From contig NZ_RIAX01000001.1 of NCBI RefSeq assembly GCF_003719725.1, positions 434,001 through 498,000 of the forward strand: DNA of 64,000 bases. The letters are read 5' to 3'. Shown one piece after another: positions 43,499-52,957 of this stretch. Origin of the DNA: Planococcus salinus. GTDB taxonomy: Bacteria > Bacillota > Bacilli > Bacillales_A > Planococcaceae. Position 1 is the first letter of the stretch; each line of letters begins with the position of its first letter. The position numbers and the translations under genes are program-made. The notes under the pieces were generated by a model that did no database searches, had not been told where the DNA came from, and worked only from the letters and a program-made list of their open reading frames with translations.

Positions 43499-43537
43499 AA
43501 AGAAGCCGCGTTTCTATTCAGGACCGCGGCTTCTTTT
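43497..43537 (+). terminator. Terminator of the toxin-antitoxin operon
   Basis: AAAAAGAAGCCGCG pairs with CGCGGCTTCTTTTT. It overlaps the toxin stop codon. Confidence 0.9.
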
Positions 43538-43756
43538 TATTCAGAATTACTTATAGGAAGAATCCATTCCTGTTTTCGCTGTACACCGATTTTTCTAACA
43601 TCTTTTTACCTTGAAATTGTGATTTCTTTCGGATAGTTTTGTACTTAGCACTCTCCAAAATGATATTCACCTAAGTCTAGCAATATGTTAACTGAATAGC
43701 TATTTGAATCCTCTTGTAAAACGTCGGAACCAACGAGTTGCATGGTAAGATTCAAA

Positions 43757-43927
43757 TCAATTCTCTTTCTCACGCTTGAGCTTTTCCTGTTCTTCGCGAA
43801 GTTGGCGCACTTCTTCTTTCAGTTTCCTTACTTCCTCTTTATCATCTTCTCTATGTCTCGTTGTCCCAAAAAATATTGCCATTCCAACTATAAGCAGGAT
43901 AAATAAGACGTCAAATAAAAATACCAA
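43757..43927 (-). CDS. 56-residue membrane-anchored coiled-coil protein
   Basis: A TTG-start frame with GAGGAGGGGG 6 nt upstream. It reads MVFLFDVLFILLIVGMAIFF (one membrane helix), then a highly charged helix DDKEEVRKLKEEVRQLREEQ and EKLKREKEN with heptad leucines and valines. It is too short for ordinary gene finders and the start is non-ATG, so it is easily missed. The layout resembles the 76-residue protein at 53961. Function unknown. Confidence 0.65.
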   Translation of the reverse strand: MVFLFDVLFILLIVGMAIFFGTTRHREDDKEEVRKLKEEVRQLREEQEKLKREKEN

Positions 43928-44443
43928 AGTCTACCCCCTCCTCGAACTTTTGTCTGCTTGTTACAAGTACTTTGGGTATGCTCTCTGTCTGAGATGGCAA
44001 TTTCGAGAAAAATTAACCGGATTAGTATGTTATGTACCAATCTCTTTTCCTTCTCAACTTCCAATGAAAATTAATTGAATTTATAATACTTTCATTTGCA
44101 GAAACCCTTTTGTGTCCCCCTTCACATATTACCGATTTTGGTATTCCACCAGAGAAGTCGTTCTCTTAGCCGACGACTCGATCTTTGTCCATTTCTTTAC
44201 CCTTCGCTTTTAGAACAAAAAACCCTTCAAAAAGTTACTCCAATCATTCAGCAAAGAGACCAGATGGGGCAGTATCTGCGTAGTATTCGCCTCTTCTCTC
44301 CCTCTGTCTTCAATCAGCTTCTGATAATCTGAGGATATGTAAACTTAAATTTCTTCCTATGTAGGTGAATAAATCCGATTCAATAGTAAGTTCTAAAAGA
44401 CAACTTCATGATTCTAGGAAAAATAAATAACAAACGGTCGAGA
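43928..44443. other. Intergenic region, no gene seen
   Basis: About 516 bp, AT-rich. A 78-codon plus-strand frame near 44096 has no RBS and no protein features. No hairpin or RNA gene recognised. Confidence 0.45.
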
Positions 44444-44950
44444 TTACACTTCTACTTGAGTACAAATCAAGTCGAGTATATCTTTTTGAGTCATCTCTTC
44501 AGTTAGCATCTTTTCGCATTCTACGCCAAGCTGATCGTTGGGGCTCCACCAGGAACGCAACGACTCTTCCCCAAATTCCTCTGCTTGAGGGCGCGAATTA
44601 TGGCGTTCGACTGTACTCTTAAAAGATAAATCAAAATAATAGATATAGGCATTTCCCTCATAAAAACGAATCAAGCCTTCCAGCATCTCTTTATAACGCT
44701 GTTTTACAAAAATTCCTTCCAAAATGACAAAATTACATTTTCCTTTGCCGTATTCGGTAATTTGCCTGATTAACTCTTGCGAAATGTTTCCTTCTCGATC
44801 ACGAACCATCAACATTTCTCGTCGGACCATGTCTTGCGAAACCAAAAGAGTCCCTTCTCCAAAATGATGTTGCAGCCTTTTCGCTATGGTTGTTTTGCCA
44901 CTCCCCGAATTTCCACGCAAGATAATGAGTGTTGTTTCTATTTGACCCAC
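44444..44950 (-). CDS. P-loop kinase-like protein (zeta-toxin/uridine-kinase fold)
   Basis: A 168-residue protein. Walker A is ILRGNSGSGKTTIAKRL, the base or Walker B region is CNFVILEGIF, and a lid-like stretch is FKSTVERHNSRPQAEEF. Small kinases of this kind phosphorylate nucleosides, antibiotics or other small molecules; the substrate is not known. GGAAAGGGG precedes the ATG. It lies near a second small P-loop gene and an APH-type kinase, a cluster common in Bacilli accessory regions. Confidence 0.8.
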   Translation of the reverse strand: MGQIETTLIILRGNSGSGKTTIAKRLQHHFGEGTLLVSQDMVRREMLMVRDREGNISQELIRQITEYGKGKCNFVILEGIFVKQRYKEMLEGLIRFYEGNAYIYYFDLSFKSTVERHNSRPQAEEFGEESLRSWWSPNDQLGVECEKMLTEEMTQKDILDLICTQVEV

Positions 44951-45084
44951 CCCTTTCCAAAGAGTTAATTGCTTACTTATCCAGCTATCCTAGTTCTTTT
45001 ATTGTCGCTTCTTCATATCTTTCCTTCCTACTAAAAGCTAACAGTTAAATTTTATTTAAATTCTTGCACTTTTTCAGTCTAGAC

Positions 45085-45588
45085 TTAGATAGTGTCTAAA
45101 AAATGCTGAGCTTCTTTCGGCGACTTTAAAATAATGATTGCTTTATCTTTTGGCAGTTTCTCTAGTCTCTGCAGAACGATAGGTCTTATTGTTTTAGGGT
45201 AATTCCAGATCCATTTAATAAAATTTAAATCGAACCTTTCTTCTACACCTTCTGCCATATCAGGTCTTTTTCTGTTACGGTATTGTACCATCCGTTTCAA
45301 TGCCCGATATGTACAAAGGGTACGATTAAAATCTAGGAATATTACAGTGTCTGCCGCATTTAATCGAATATCCATGGTTCCGTTATAATTCCCGTCAATA
45401 ATCCATTCTGCTTTCTTTACTAACTGGTGTTGAACTTTTCTTTGTTCTTCTTTCGAAGTTGGTTGCCAGTTCGGTTTCCAAAAAAGGGCATCCAAGTGAT
45501 ATACCTCTATATTCAACTTCGAACCCATCTCACGAGCAAGAGTTGACTTACCAGATCCTCCTGAGCCAATCAAAGCAATCCTTTTCAT
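45085..45588 (-). CDS. P-loop NTPase of the FlaR/adenylate-kinase-like family
   Basis: A 167-residue protein with Walker A IALIGSGGSGKSTLAREM, then VYHLDALFWKPNW, IDGNYNGTMDIRLNAADTVIFLD and a lid ALKRMVQYRNRKRPDMAEG. Proteins of this type are annotated as DNA topology modulation protein FlaR, but the true activity is unclear. ATG 45588 has GGATGGGGG upstream; the next ATG upstream falls inside the RBS. Confidence 0.82.
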   Translation of the reverse strand: MKRIALIGSGGSGKSTLAREMGSKLNIEVYHLDALFWKPNWQPTSKEEQRKVQHQLVKKAEWIIDGNYNGTMDIRLNAADTVIFLDFNRTLCTYRALKRMVQYRNRKRPDMAEGVEERFDLNFIKWIWNYPKTIRPIVLQRLEKLPKDKAIIILKSPKEAQHFLDTI

Positions 45589-45706
45589 GGAATCCCCCAT
45601 CCTTAAGCATGGTTTTTATAGTTATTGCCACTTTTTAATTTTTACATGCTTTTAATCAGCGTGCAGTCAGATGGCAGAAAACGATACCGATGATTCAAAA
45701 GCCGTT

Positions 45707-46570
45707 TTACCCTAAGATTTTTTTCAAGATAGTTAAATTCTCGTTGAGAAATGAGGCGTTTTTTTCAGCACCACGACGCTTGCACCAGCCAATACTATTG
45801 AAGGCATCAGTAAATTGATAAAATGGCAACACAGCGTCCATGTCGATTAAGGGTCTGATACTTTTATAGCCATCTTGATAGGACTGGTATAAATTCGTAT
45901 CAAAGCATAGAAAATCACGATACAGTTTGGTGAAATCAACTTCTGTTGAACCAAATTGCACACTTTCAAAGTCGATTATGCCCGAAACGTTATCCTTATC
46001 CACAATGATATTGGCCGGACGAAAATCCATATGGAGAAAGCTTGGACCATCTGGAGAAGGAAGCCGTTGTTTCATTTCATTAAATTTCGCTATGCTTCGA
46101 TCATACAAATGTGCGTCTATAATCTCTCTTACATCTTCAGCAAAATTGTAAAATTGGGTTTCAACAAAATTTAACCAGTTAGAAAATTCATTCTCTATAC
46201 TCTTTGACTCGTTCTTAGCTGTTGGCTGAATGTTGTGCAGCGTAGCATGTAATACTCCGACTTGAAAGGCTACTGCTGATGAAGCTTGTAGTGTTAACGG
46301 CTTTCCTTTTAATTCAGATAGCAAAAATGCGCCTGGACATTCCTCATTACCAGACCAGTGAGCTAACATTTCCGGAATTGAAACTTTCCCCTTTAAGATT
46401 TCATACGCTTCCAATTCTCGCTGGTATTTCTCTTTTGTATAAGGGATTTTCACATAGACATTCTTACCATTAAGTAATTTACATTTATACACGTTTGAAC
46501 TATAGGAATCTTCGACCTCATTTATTGCTAGTGTTTGTACTCCCAACTGCTCGAGAACTTCATCCAACAT
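45707..46570 (-). CDS. Aminoglycoside phosphotransferase (APH)-family kinase
   Basis: A 287-residue protein kinase-like fold protein. The catalytic loop is FLHMDFRPANIIV (HxDxxxxN) and the metal-binding motif is GIIDFESV. The ATP-binding lysine is probably in NVYVKIPYT. It may phosphorylate a small molecule such as an antibiotic or sugar amine; no resistance can be inferred. ATG 46570 has GGCGGAGAG upstream. Confidence 0.85.
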   Translation of the reverse strand: MLDEVLEQLGVQTLAINEVEDSYSSNVYKCKLLNGKNVYVKIPYTKEKYQRELEAYEILKGKVSIPEMLAHWSGNEECPGAFLLSELKGKPLTLQASSAVAFQVGVLHATLHNIQPTAKNESKSIENEFSNWLNFVETQFYNFAEDVREIIDAHLYDRSIAKFNEMKQRLPSPDGPSFLHMDFRPANIIVDKDNVSGIIDFESVQFGSTEVDFTKLYRDFLCFDTNLYQSYQDGYKSIRPLIDMDAVLPFYQFTDAFNSIGWCKRRGAEKNASFLNENLTILKKILG

Positions 46571-46782
46571 GAAACTCTCCGCCTTTCCCTTCAATTTGTT
46601 TCCTTTTCTAAAAGTAGTTCTGCTACTCATACCTGATTGTATTTGTCGGTTTAAATTTTGTGAATCACCTTACCGCGAAGGATATATGGAATTACAGATT
46701 TATCCTCTTTTAAACCTTCAGCTTCAGTCGGTATACTTGACAGTTTTTTGCGGGAGACTTTTAGTACGCTCGCTCACCGATA

Positions 46783-47349
46783 CTACTGTATAGCCCCTTC
46801 AGCTGAAATTACTTCTTCATAATAGTCATGCAATAAACCATCAACGTCATAAGCCGGATTCAGATCATTTTCCAACGTTACTCCTTGGGCTACTATCATA
46901 TGTAGTTTTCCTATTCTGGTTTCGAACTCCCTAAAGAAATTCAAAAGTTCTTCATGATCGCCTAATCGGATTTGTTCTCCTGTATATAATTCTTCTGAAT
47001 TGGCAGTTCTAAGAACTTCTTCCCTGTATACTTCGAATTGGAACTTAAACTCGGGTACATCAGACATTCTCTTAAAGTTCAAATAGCCATTCAGTTCCCT
47101 CGTTTTCCCATTCAAACTTTCCAAGCTTTGGGCAATATCTTCTAACGTGTCTTGCTCCACTCTTTTCTCTTCAATAATTTGGAAGAGATCCTCCTGTAGA
47201 GCAGCCGTCTCCTCCTCCAAAACAGCAACACTGATTTTGGCGTAAGGTTCTGTAAAATTATTTAGTTCTTTCAATTTAAAATTTATAAATGATCCAATTA
47301 CTAAACAGATCAATATAATAGATACGATGATGCTCTTCTTATATTTCAA
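46783..47349 (-). CDS. Hypothetical membrane-anchored helical protein (188 aa)
   Basis: One N-terminal helix (SIIVSIILICLVIGSFINF) anchors a mainly helical, acidic extracytoplasmic domain rich in Glu and Leu (EEETAALQEDLFQIIEEKRV). I do not recognise the family. GGAGGGA precedes the ATG. Confidence 0.65.
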   Translation of the reverse strand: MKYKKSIIVSIILICLVIGSFINFKLKELNNFTEPYAKISVAVLEEETAALQEDLFQIIEEKRVEQDTLEDIAQSLESLNGKTRELNGYLNFKRMSDVPEFKFQFEVYREEVLRTANSEELYTGEQIRLGDHEELLNFFREFETRIGKLHMIVAQGVTLENDLNPAYDVDGLLHDYYEEVISAEGAIQ

Positions 47350-47761
47350 TACGTTCCCTCCTCCATAGTTGTCTTAAATAAAAATCGAATGTAATTCAAT
47401 TCCTCTGCTTTTACATTCGAATTGTAAAAATAATTGTTAAGATGCTTCTCTTTATCCTAAGCACTTTATTATTCAGAATGGAGATTATTGGATACCTTAG
47501 AGGGATTGAAACATGAAAGAAGTAAATCAATGTCACTGATCCAGCCACTGTTACTTGATTAAATACCCGAAAGAAGTTTTATCCTGGGAAAACTAGTAAA
47601 ACCACAAAGAAGACATTCACAAAATTAATTAGATTTTAAACATTCTTTACACTCCATAAAAATATGCTGATAATTTTATATTATTAAAATTACCAGAAAT
47701 GTTGAATAATGTAATTTTAACATAGTGCTGAATTATTTTTCCCTAATTAAATGGAAAAAAT
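47350..47761. other. AT-rich intergenic region, no gene seen
   Basis: No open frame with a ribosome site, and no recognised RNA gene or repeat. Confidence 0.45.
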
Positions 47762-47787
47762 AGAACCTCCAATTAGATGGAAGTTCT
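47762..47787. terminator. Bidirectional terminator
   Basis: AGAACCTCCA pairs with TGGAAGTTCT around ATTAGA, with T runs on both strands. It ends the lipoprotein gene at 47864 (minus). Confidence 0.75.
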
Positions 47788-47863
47788 GTTTTTTGATTAT
47801 TGTCTACTTTACCTACCAGCCAATTTAATAATACCTGCTAATCGAAAGGAATGTTCTCTAAAT

Positions 47864-48172
47864 TTAAATAGGCTCGATCTTTTCGAGAAAGTGGTGTCCT
47901 GCAAAATTTTGTGGGACACTAAAAGTAACTTTTACTTTTTCTCCTTTTTCTAGCTCTTTGATTTCTCCCCAAATCATAGAAGTAGTATCAAATTTAATAA
48001 TTTCGCCTTCTAATTTTATTTCAACCATAAAGGACTCACTTTCAATTATTCCAACGAATTCGCCTAATTCGGTATACACTTTTACCTCTCCAACATCGTT
48101 TGTGGGTTGGTCACAGCCATATAAAACGAGTGTAAATAGAAGTAACATTAAAACTAACCTCATTATTTTCAT
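47864..48172 (-). CDS. Small lipoprotein (102 aa)
   Basis: The signal peptide ends in VLYGC. The mature domain of about 80 residues is beta-rich (KVYTELGEFVGIIESESFMVEIKLEGEIIKFDTTS ... KGEKVKVTFSVPQN), with the look of an OB-like fold. I do not recognise a family. AGGGGGC precedes the ATG. Confidence 0.7.
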   Translation of the reverse strand: MKIMRLVLMLLLFTLVLYGCDQPTNDVGEVKVYTELGEFVGIIESESFMVEIKLEGEIIKFDTTSMIWGEIKELEKGEKVKVTFSVPQNFAGHHFLEKIEPI

Positions 48173-48337
48173 TGTTTGCCCCCTGAATATTTTTACTGTA
48201 ACAAATTAGACGAAAACTTTCTTTGTTTGTTACAAAGGGCCTCCTTAATTCTTTATTAAATCCTTATCCTCAACCCCTATAAATCTCCAGCATTCCCGCT
48301 CCGTCAAGTTTAGCTTTCTTGTACTATTGAAAAAGAC

Positions 48338-49396
48338 TTACCAACATCTGTATGAAAGATTCCATCCAATTTCCTCAAGAAAATCTTCCAGTGGAGGAAG
48401 CCTTTTCTTCGGTTGCCGGTTCGGCAGAAGAACCTCTTTCCGGAACTCCTTGAATAGCGATGGATCCATTTCCGGGAATTTCAGTTCCAGCCCAATTTTA
48501 CTCCTTACATCAATCGCATCCAAGGAATCAATAATATATGCCGTCATGACTGGAAACTCCTGCTGAATAGAGGGGAGATTTGCATAAAAAGCACTGATAA
48601 AGTTATGGAGTTCAAAGTAAGATTTGTTCGGATCAAAGGCCCCATCAAACTTCCGCTCATGCTGCGGCGTGAACGAATGGGCACTTCCAGTCTCCCATAT
48701 CCCGACCATCATCGCGAAAGCAGCCACTGCCGCCCGCCGGGTTTCATCGTCCGGATCCGTGAAGTGCAGATCATAGCGGTCAAACTCGAATACCCACGCG
48801 CCGTGAAAATACGTCGGCTCAAAAACTTTCAGTACATCTTCCACTTTCTCCACAATGGTCTTTTCATCTTCTGCAGTTTTAATTTCAGTACAGTTAGATG
48901 GAGCAGGATTTTTCTTGTTCTGAGGAAACTCCAGTCTGTTTCCGTGGTAATTGATTGCTTGACGGTTCAGCCAAATGTCTGGGTTCATCGTGGAATCGAA
49001 AAGAGCCTCTTTCATCCAACGCATCGCCTCTCCCGGGTTTCCCAAGTCGTATATGGTGAACGCATAGAATGCTTTCAGCAGACCGGCCTGCTCATACCGA
49101 TTCATCCCTTTCTTCAATACTTCCCTGGATTCTGTAAGCCGTCCTTGCAGCCGGTGCAACGAGCCGATTTGAGCATAGGCATTTATCGCTTCCTTATGGG
49201 GCAGTCCAAGTTCAAGCGCTCGCTCGTAATAACGAATTGCTTCTTCATCAGCTAAAATATCGCAGCCCCACGCGCACTCATAATGCAGCATCGCATGTTT
49301 CGGATACTGCTTGACAAGCTCTGCGAGAAGACGGTTCGATTCCACCACTTCGCCTTCGCGGCGCAACTTCAATGCCGCTTTCAGCTCTTCCTCCAT
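48338..49396 (-). CDS. TPR-repeat protein with an uncharacterised C-terminal domain
   Basis: A 352-residue protein. Residues about 1-125 are TPR-like helices (LKLRREGEVVESNRLLAELV, DEEAIRYYERALELGLPHKEAINAY, GRLTESREVLKKGM). Residues about 185-325 form a separate domain (FEPTYFHGAWVFEFDRYDLHFTD, AAVAAFAMMVGIWETGSAH, NKSYFELHNFISAFYANLPS) that I do not recognise. The start at ATG 49396 has GAAGGGG upstream. It may act as a protein-interaction module; no catalytic motif seen. Confidence 0.75.
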   Translation of the reverse strand: MEEELKAALKLRREGEVVESNRLLAELVKQYPKHAMLHYECAWGCDILADEEAIRYYERALELGLPHKEAINAYAQIGSLHRLQGRLTESREVLKKGMNRYEQAGLLKAFYAFTIYDLGNPGEAMRWMKEALFDSTMNPDIWLNRQAINYHGNRLEFPQNKKNPAPSNCTEIKTAEDEKTIVEKVEDVLKVFEPTYFHGAWVFEFDRYDLHFTDPDDETRRAAVAAFAMMVGIWETGSAHSFTPQHERKFDGAFDPNKSYFELHNFISAFYANLPSIQQEFPVMTAYIIDSLDAIDVRSKIGLELKFPEMDPSLFKEFRKEVLLPNRQPKKRLPPLEDFLEEIGWNLSYRCW

Positions 49397-49833
49397 TTTG
49401 ATCAACCCCTTCGTTGCAGCGGAGAACTTTTGTATGTACACTTATTCGATGCCCTTATAATCGGTAAAAACACGTCTCGTTGTCCTCGTACAACAAGGAT
49501 ATAGGATTCCGAAAAGTTGAACAAGAAAGGTATCCGTAACACTACTAAGGTTACCGTATGTTAGCTCGAAGGTAAAAAATCATAGGAATAAGTAAATTCT
49601 TCTTTTCACTTCTTTTATAGAATTTCTATGAGCGATCCTTGAGTGGTTTACGAATATATAACCTGAAACATCTCTTTAACGAAAACGTTCTAATTCTTAT
49701 GGATAACGAGCTTCTTAAAAAAGCCTGAATACCATCAATCTAGTGATACCTTATGGATGAAAGAACATATTTCATTTCGATACTACAGGAGAAACAATAA
49801 GTTCATTCCTTCCGGAACAAAAAGGAGCTGGAA
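49397..49833. other. Intergenic region, no gene seen
   Basis: A divergent spacer of about 437 bp, AT-rich, with AAAAAGGAG as the RBS of the next gene. No RNA gene or repeat was recognised. Confidence 0.45.
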
Positions 49834-50784
49834 ATGATGACAAGACACGAAACGATCACACTTGAACCACAGGCGGTTTTGCAGGATGAACTGACCGGCT
49901 ATGCACTTCGGAACGCATCACTCGGTCCGGGTGACGAGATCTGCCTGCTGCTGGCAACTTCGGATCCCGAACTGATTGATGGAATGTTTCCGCAAAGCAA
50001 AACCGCAGAATTCATCGATTACAAAGTCGTTCTGCTCGCTAACGGGGAAAAGACGGTCATTCCCATCCGTCAGCAACCTTGGAATTATCGCTATATCCAA
50101 CCTCTGGGCAATGATCAGCTCCTTCTTGTGTGTGCGAGAGCCACGAAATATGAAAATGGAGAAGCAGACGAAAACGCGAGAATCTTCGATACAAAAGGAA
50201 ATTTCGTCCGCTCATTTTGCCTGGGAGACGGAATTGAACAGCTTTCTGCAACAGCAAACAAAAAGATTTGGACCGGGTATTTTGATGAAGGCGTGTTCGG
50301 TGGTCGCGGATGGGATGACCCCATTGGTAAACACGGACTGATCAATTGGAATGAATTCGGGGAAATCATCGACACATACGAACAGCCAGACAAGCATTTT
50401 GTCATGGACTGCCTGGGACTGAATGTACCTTCAGATGAAGAAGTATGGTTTAGTTGCGGGGTATGGGATTCCCAGATAGGAATCAGAAAAAACGGGAAAA
50501 CGACTTATTACATGAATGAAGAAGTCCCCCTCTACCTTTCCGCTTTTGCCATGGATGATGATTCCCTGCTGTCCGATGATACAAGCCACCACAATGGAGT
50601 TTTTCATTTAGCTAAGCGGACAGGTGCAGCGTATCATAAAGTGAAAGAACTCAGTTTCACGAATACTGAGGGGAACAAAATAATCCCAATCCGTGTCAGT
50701 GGACGCGGATCTAAACTCTTGCTGCAGTGTGAAAAGGAAAGTTACTTGTTCGATTTGGCAGAGAAGAAATCGGTTTTTGAGTAA
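49834..50784 (+). CDS. Hypothetical protein with beta-propeller-like strands (316 aa)
   Basis: No signal peptide. Repeated strand patterns (LLLVCARATKYENGEADENARIFDTKGNFVRSF; KKIWTGYFDEGVFGG; DEEVWFSCGVWDSQIGIRKNG; FHLAKRTGAAYHKVKELSF) suggest a beta-propeller. I cannot name the family. AAAAAGGAG precedes ATG 49834; a second ATG follows immediately. The next gene starts about 20 bp after the stop, so they may be co-transcribed. Confidence 0.7.
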   Translation: MMTRHETITLEPQAVLQDELTGYALRNASLGPGDEICLLLATSDPELIDGMFPQSKTAEFIDYKVVLLANGEKTVIPIRQQPWNYRYIQPLGNDQLLLVCARATKYENGEADENARIFDTKGNFVRSFCLGDGIEQLSATANKKIWTGYFDEGVFGGRGWDDPIGKHGLINWNEFGEIIDTYEQPDKHFVMDCLGLNVPSDEEVWFSCGVWDSQIGIRKNGKTTYYMNEEVPLYLSAFAMDDDSLLSDDTSHHNGVFHLAKRTGAAYHKVKELSFTNTEGNKIIPIRVSGRGSKLLLQCEKESYLFDLAEKKSVFE

Positions 50785-50805
50785 AGTTTACGAAAGGAGT
50801 TTTTC

Positions 50806-51129
50806 TTGTTGTTGGGATTTCTAAGTTTTGTACTAATCGTTCTTTCTGTTTTATTTTTTCTAATGGGATATGCCTATTTAACCGACAAAGCTGAAAGACT
50901 GATGATGTGGAGTTTTACAGGAAAAGTTGACAAGGTGACTGACAAAGAAGGATACAAAAAACAGCAGGGAAAGAATTCGATTCTAATGGGAATAATTTTC
51001 TTTCTGGTTCCAGTTTCTTTGTTACTCGTGAACAATTTTGAAACAAACCCAAAACTACTTTATCTATGGCTTTTTGTGTTAGCTGGTGTGACTATTACAA
51101 ATGCCGTTCAGATTAGAAAGTATTTTTAG
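50806..51129 (+). CDS. Small membrane protein with three helices (107 aa)
   Basis: Start TTG 50806 with AAAGGAG upstream. Helices at about 1-23, 58-76 and 84-100 flank a basic cytoplasmic loop (TGKVDKVTDKEGYKKQQGK). Family not recognised. It follows the propeller-like gene by 22 bp. Confidence 0.65.
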   Translation: MLLGFLSFVLIVLSVLFFLMGYAYLTDKAERLMMWSFTGKVDKVTDKEGYKKQQGKNSILMGIIFFLVPVSLLLVNNFETNPKLLYLWLFVLAGVTITNAVQIRKYF

Positions 51130-51246
51130 ACTGGTTATTATGTAAATATCTTGAGTCATATTTTTACGAAAAATTACGGTGTAACTTTCAATCCGCAAAA
51201 CATGCTAACACCTAAGGAATATAAGAAATATACAGGAGGTCATTCT

Positions 51247-51681
51247 TTGAAGAAAAATTATTTATTTTACTTCTATATAGTTGCTTTCATTCTTTTCTTA
51301 GTAGCTTGTCAAAGTTCCAGTCTTACCGAAAAAGCCCGTGATCAGGAAATCCCCATTTCACATGGTGGCATTACTGCCGAAACAGAAAAGGAACAATATT
51401 CAACTTCGGCTGAAAGAATTACTCTATTGATTCATAACGAAAGCGAAGAAGATCTAACTAGTGGAATCCGTCTTCATATACAAAAAAAAGTAGATGACAT
51501 TTGGTATGAAGTTCCTTACCGTGAAGGTCCGGTTACGGAACAAGGAATCATTCATTCTGCTGGACAGACTTCTGCGCTAAGTTGTCCAACTAGTGAGTTA
51601 AAGCATGACCTGGCTCCAGGCGAATATCGGGCGGTCTTCGGACCAGTCGCTGCACCGTTTGAAGTAGTAAAGAAAAATTGA
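51247..51681 (+). CDS. Lipoprotein with Ig-like domain, paralogue A
   Basis: A 144-residue lipoprotein; TTG 51247 follows ACAGGAGG by about 8 nt. The signal peptide ends LVACQ. The mature domain (ITAETEKEQYSTSAERITLLIHNESEEDL ... LKHDLAPGEYRAVFGPVAAPFEV) matches, segment by segment, the protein at 52483-52923 in the opposite orientation. This Ig-like beta-sandwich is common in Bacilli exported proteins; role unknown. Confidence 0.78.
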   Translation: MKKNYLFYFYIVAFILFLVACQSSSLTEKARDQEIPISHGGITAETEKEQYSTSAERITLLIHNESEEDLTSGIRLHIQKKVDDIWYEVPYREGPVTEQGIIHSAGQTSALSCPTSELKHDLAPGEYRAVFGPVAAPFEVVKKN

Positions 51682-51963
51682 ATGGTTCGTTTCTTTTATA
51701 AAAACAGGTAGTTTGAAATTTAATAACAACTCTATGTTTTACAATTAATGTAACTTATTTCTTTCAAAAACGTCCTAATGTAAAACAGAGTGGTATTGTA
51801 AATGCGTCATTTCGATTATGAGTGCTTGATTTGCCAATTGCCACGTAATCCTCTCATATTCTTTTTTCTAATGTCAGAAGTTCATTATCACAAATTTGCT
51901 TATCTCTTTACCCAGTGAACCATCTTATAACAAATAAATTTTTTAGAAGAAAAGGGTGATCCA

Positions 51964-52437
51964 ATGAAAACCTTTAAAGCAGTTATGTTCGGTATTTTCT
52001 ATGGAGGAATCTTTTCAGCTCTTTCAGCCTTATTGTTAACTGGAGGTGCAAAAACTGCAGCTGGAGGTGGAAGTTCTTTTTTAGGTGAAAGCTGGCTTTT
52101 CATCGCAATTCTCTTACCTTTTATTTTAACGTTCGCTCTATTGGGTTCCTACTTTTCTAAAATCCATAAAATCTCCAAGAAAAAAGTATGGATCATCAGT
52201 TTTGTTTCTGCATTCTTAATCAGCTTATATACAGGAACTATTGGCACACTGATAGGAGAATATATAGTAAGAGGCGGTATGGAAACAATTCTTGTAGGCC
52301 AGACTTTCCTTGCTGGAACTGTATATACGTTTGTATTGCTTCCGGTTACAGTACCTCTGCTTTGGCTGCTGATTACAGGTTTCGTGCAAGTGCTGCACCA
52401 ATATCATTTAAGCAATATAGAGCATTTTGAAAAATAG
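51964..52437 (+). CDS. Hypothetical membrane protein (157 aa, four helices)
   Basis: Four hydrophobic segments at about 5-25, 45-63, 75-98 and 115-140. A short Gly-rich loop (GGAKTAAGGGSSFLG) lies between helices 1 and 2. No family recognised. AAAAGGGTGATCC precedes the ATG. Confidence 0.7.
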   Translation: MKTFKAVMFGIFYGGIFSALSALLLTGGAKTAAGGGSSFLGESWLFIAILLPFILTFALLGSYFSKIHKISKKKVWIISFVSAFLISLYTGTIGTLIGEYIVRGGMETILVGQTFLAGTVYTFVLLPVTVPLLWLLITGFVQVLHQYHLSNIEHFEK

Positions 52438-52482
52438 AATACTAATTTACAAAGAATATCATAGCTGCAATTAAGCTATATT

Positions 52483-52923
52483 TCATTCTATTACTTCAAA
52501 ATTGGCAGCCATGCCGGCAAAAGTTGCACGATACGCCCCTTGGGACAAATCATACTTCAGCTCATCAGTGAATAAAGTAATGGTGCTCGTATTATTTGGT
52601 GGATGGGATCTACCGACGGCTTCAATAGGTCCTGATTCTTTAAGAGGAAACTTATACCACTGCCCCTCCGCTTTTTTCTCCACCTCAAATAGCGTACCAC
52701 CCAACGTTTCTTCGGAGTTATTAGTTATGACAAGCACGATTCTATCAGTCGATGTGGTATACGCATCTTTTTCGGTTCTAATCTCGATTCCGTCCTTTGA
52801 TGACGGCAATTCCTGGACTTCCGCTTCTTCTTTTAAAACTTCCTGCTCGTTAAATAACATGAATGCTGCTGTTAAGCCGGCCAGAAATAACACAGCTATG
52901 CTGATGACGACCTTTTTATTCAT
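52483..52923 (-). CDS. Membrane-anchored Ig-like domain protein, paralogue B
   Basis: A 146-residue protein with one N-terminal helix (VVISIAVLFLAGLTAAFMLF), no lipobox, and an extracytoplasmic Ig-like domain. IRTEKDAYTTSTDRIVLVITNNSEETLGG and LKYDLSQGAYRATFAGMAANFEV align closely with the lipoprotein at 51247. The pair probably arose by duplication with inversion. GGAGGGATG precedes the start. Confidence 0.78.
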   Translation of the reverse strand: MNKKVVISIAVLFLAGLTAAFMLFNEQEVLKEEAEVQELPSSKDGIEIRTEKDAYTTSTDRIVLVITNNSEETLGGTLFEVEKKAEGQWYKFPLKESGPIEAVGRSHPPNNTSTITLFTDELKYDLSQGAYRATFAGMAANFEVIE

Positions 52924-52957
52924 TCCATCCCTCCTAATTCAAATACAGGCAGTAAAG

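Noticed and set aside
44096-44332. 78-codon plus-strand frame
   Set aside because: No RBS, odd composition, no similarity seen.
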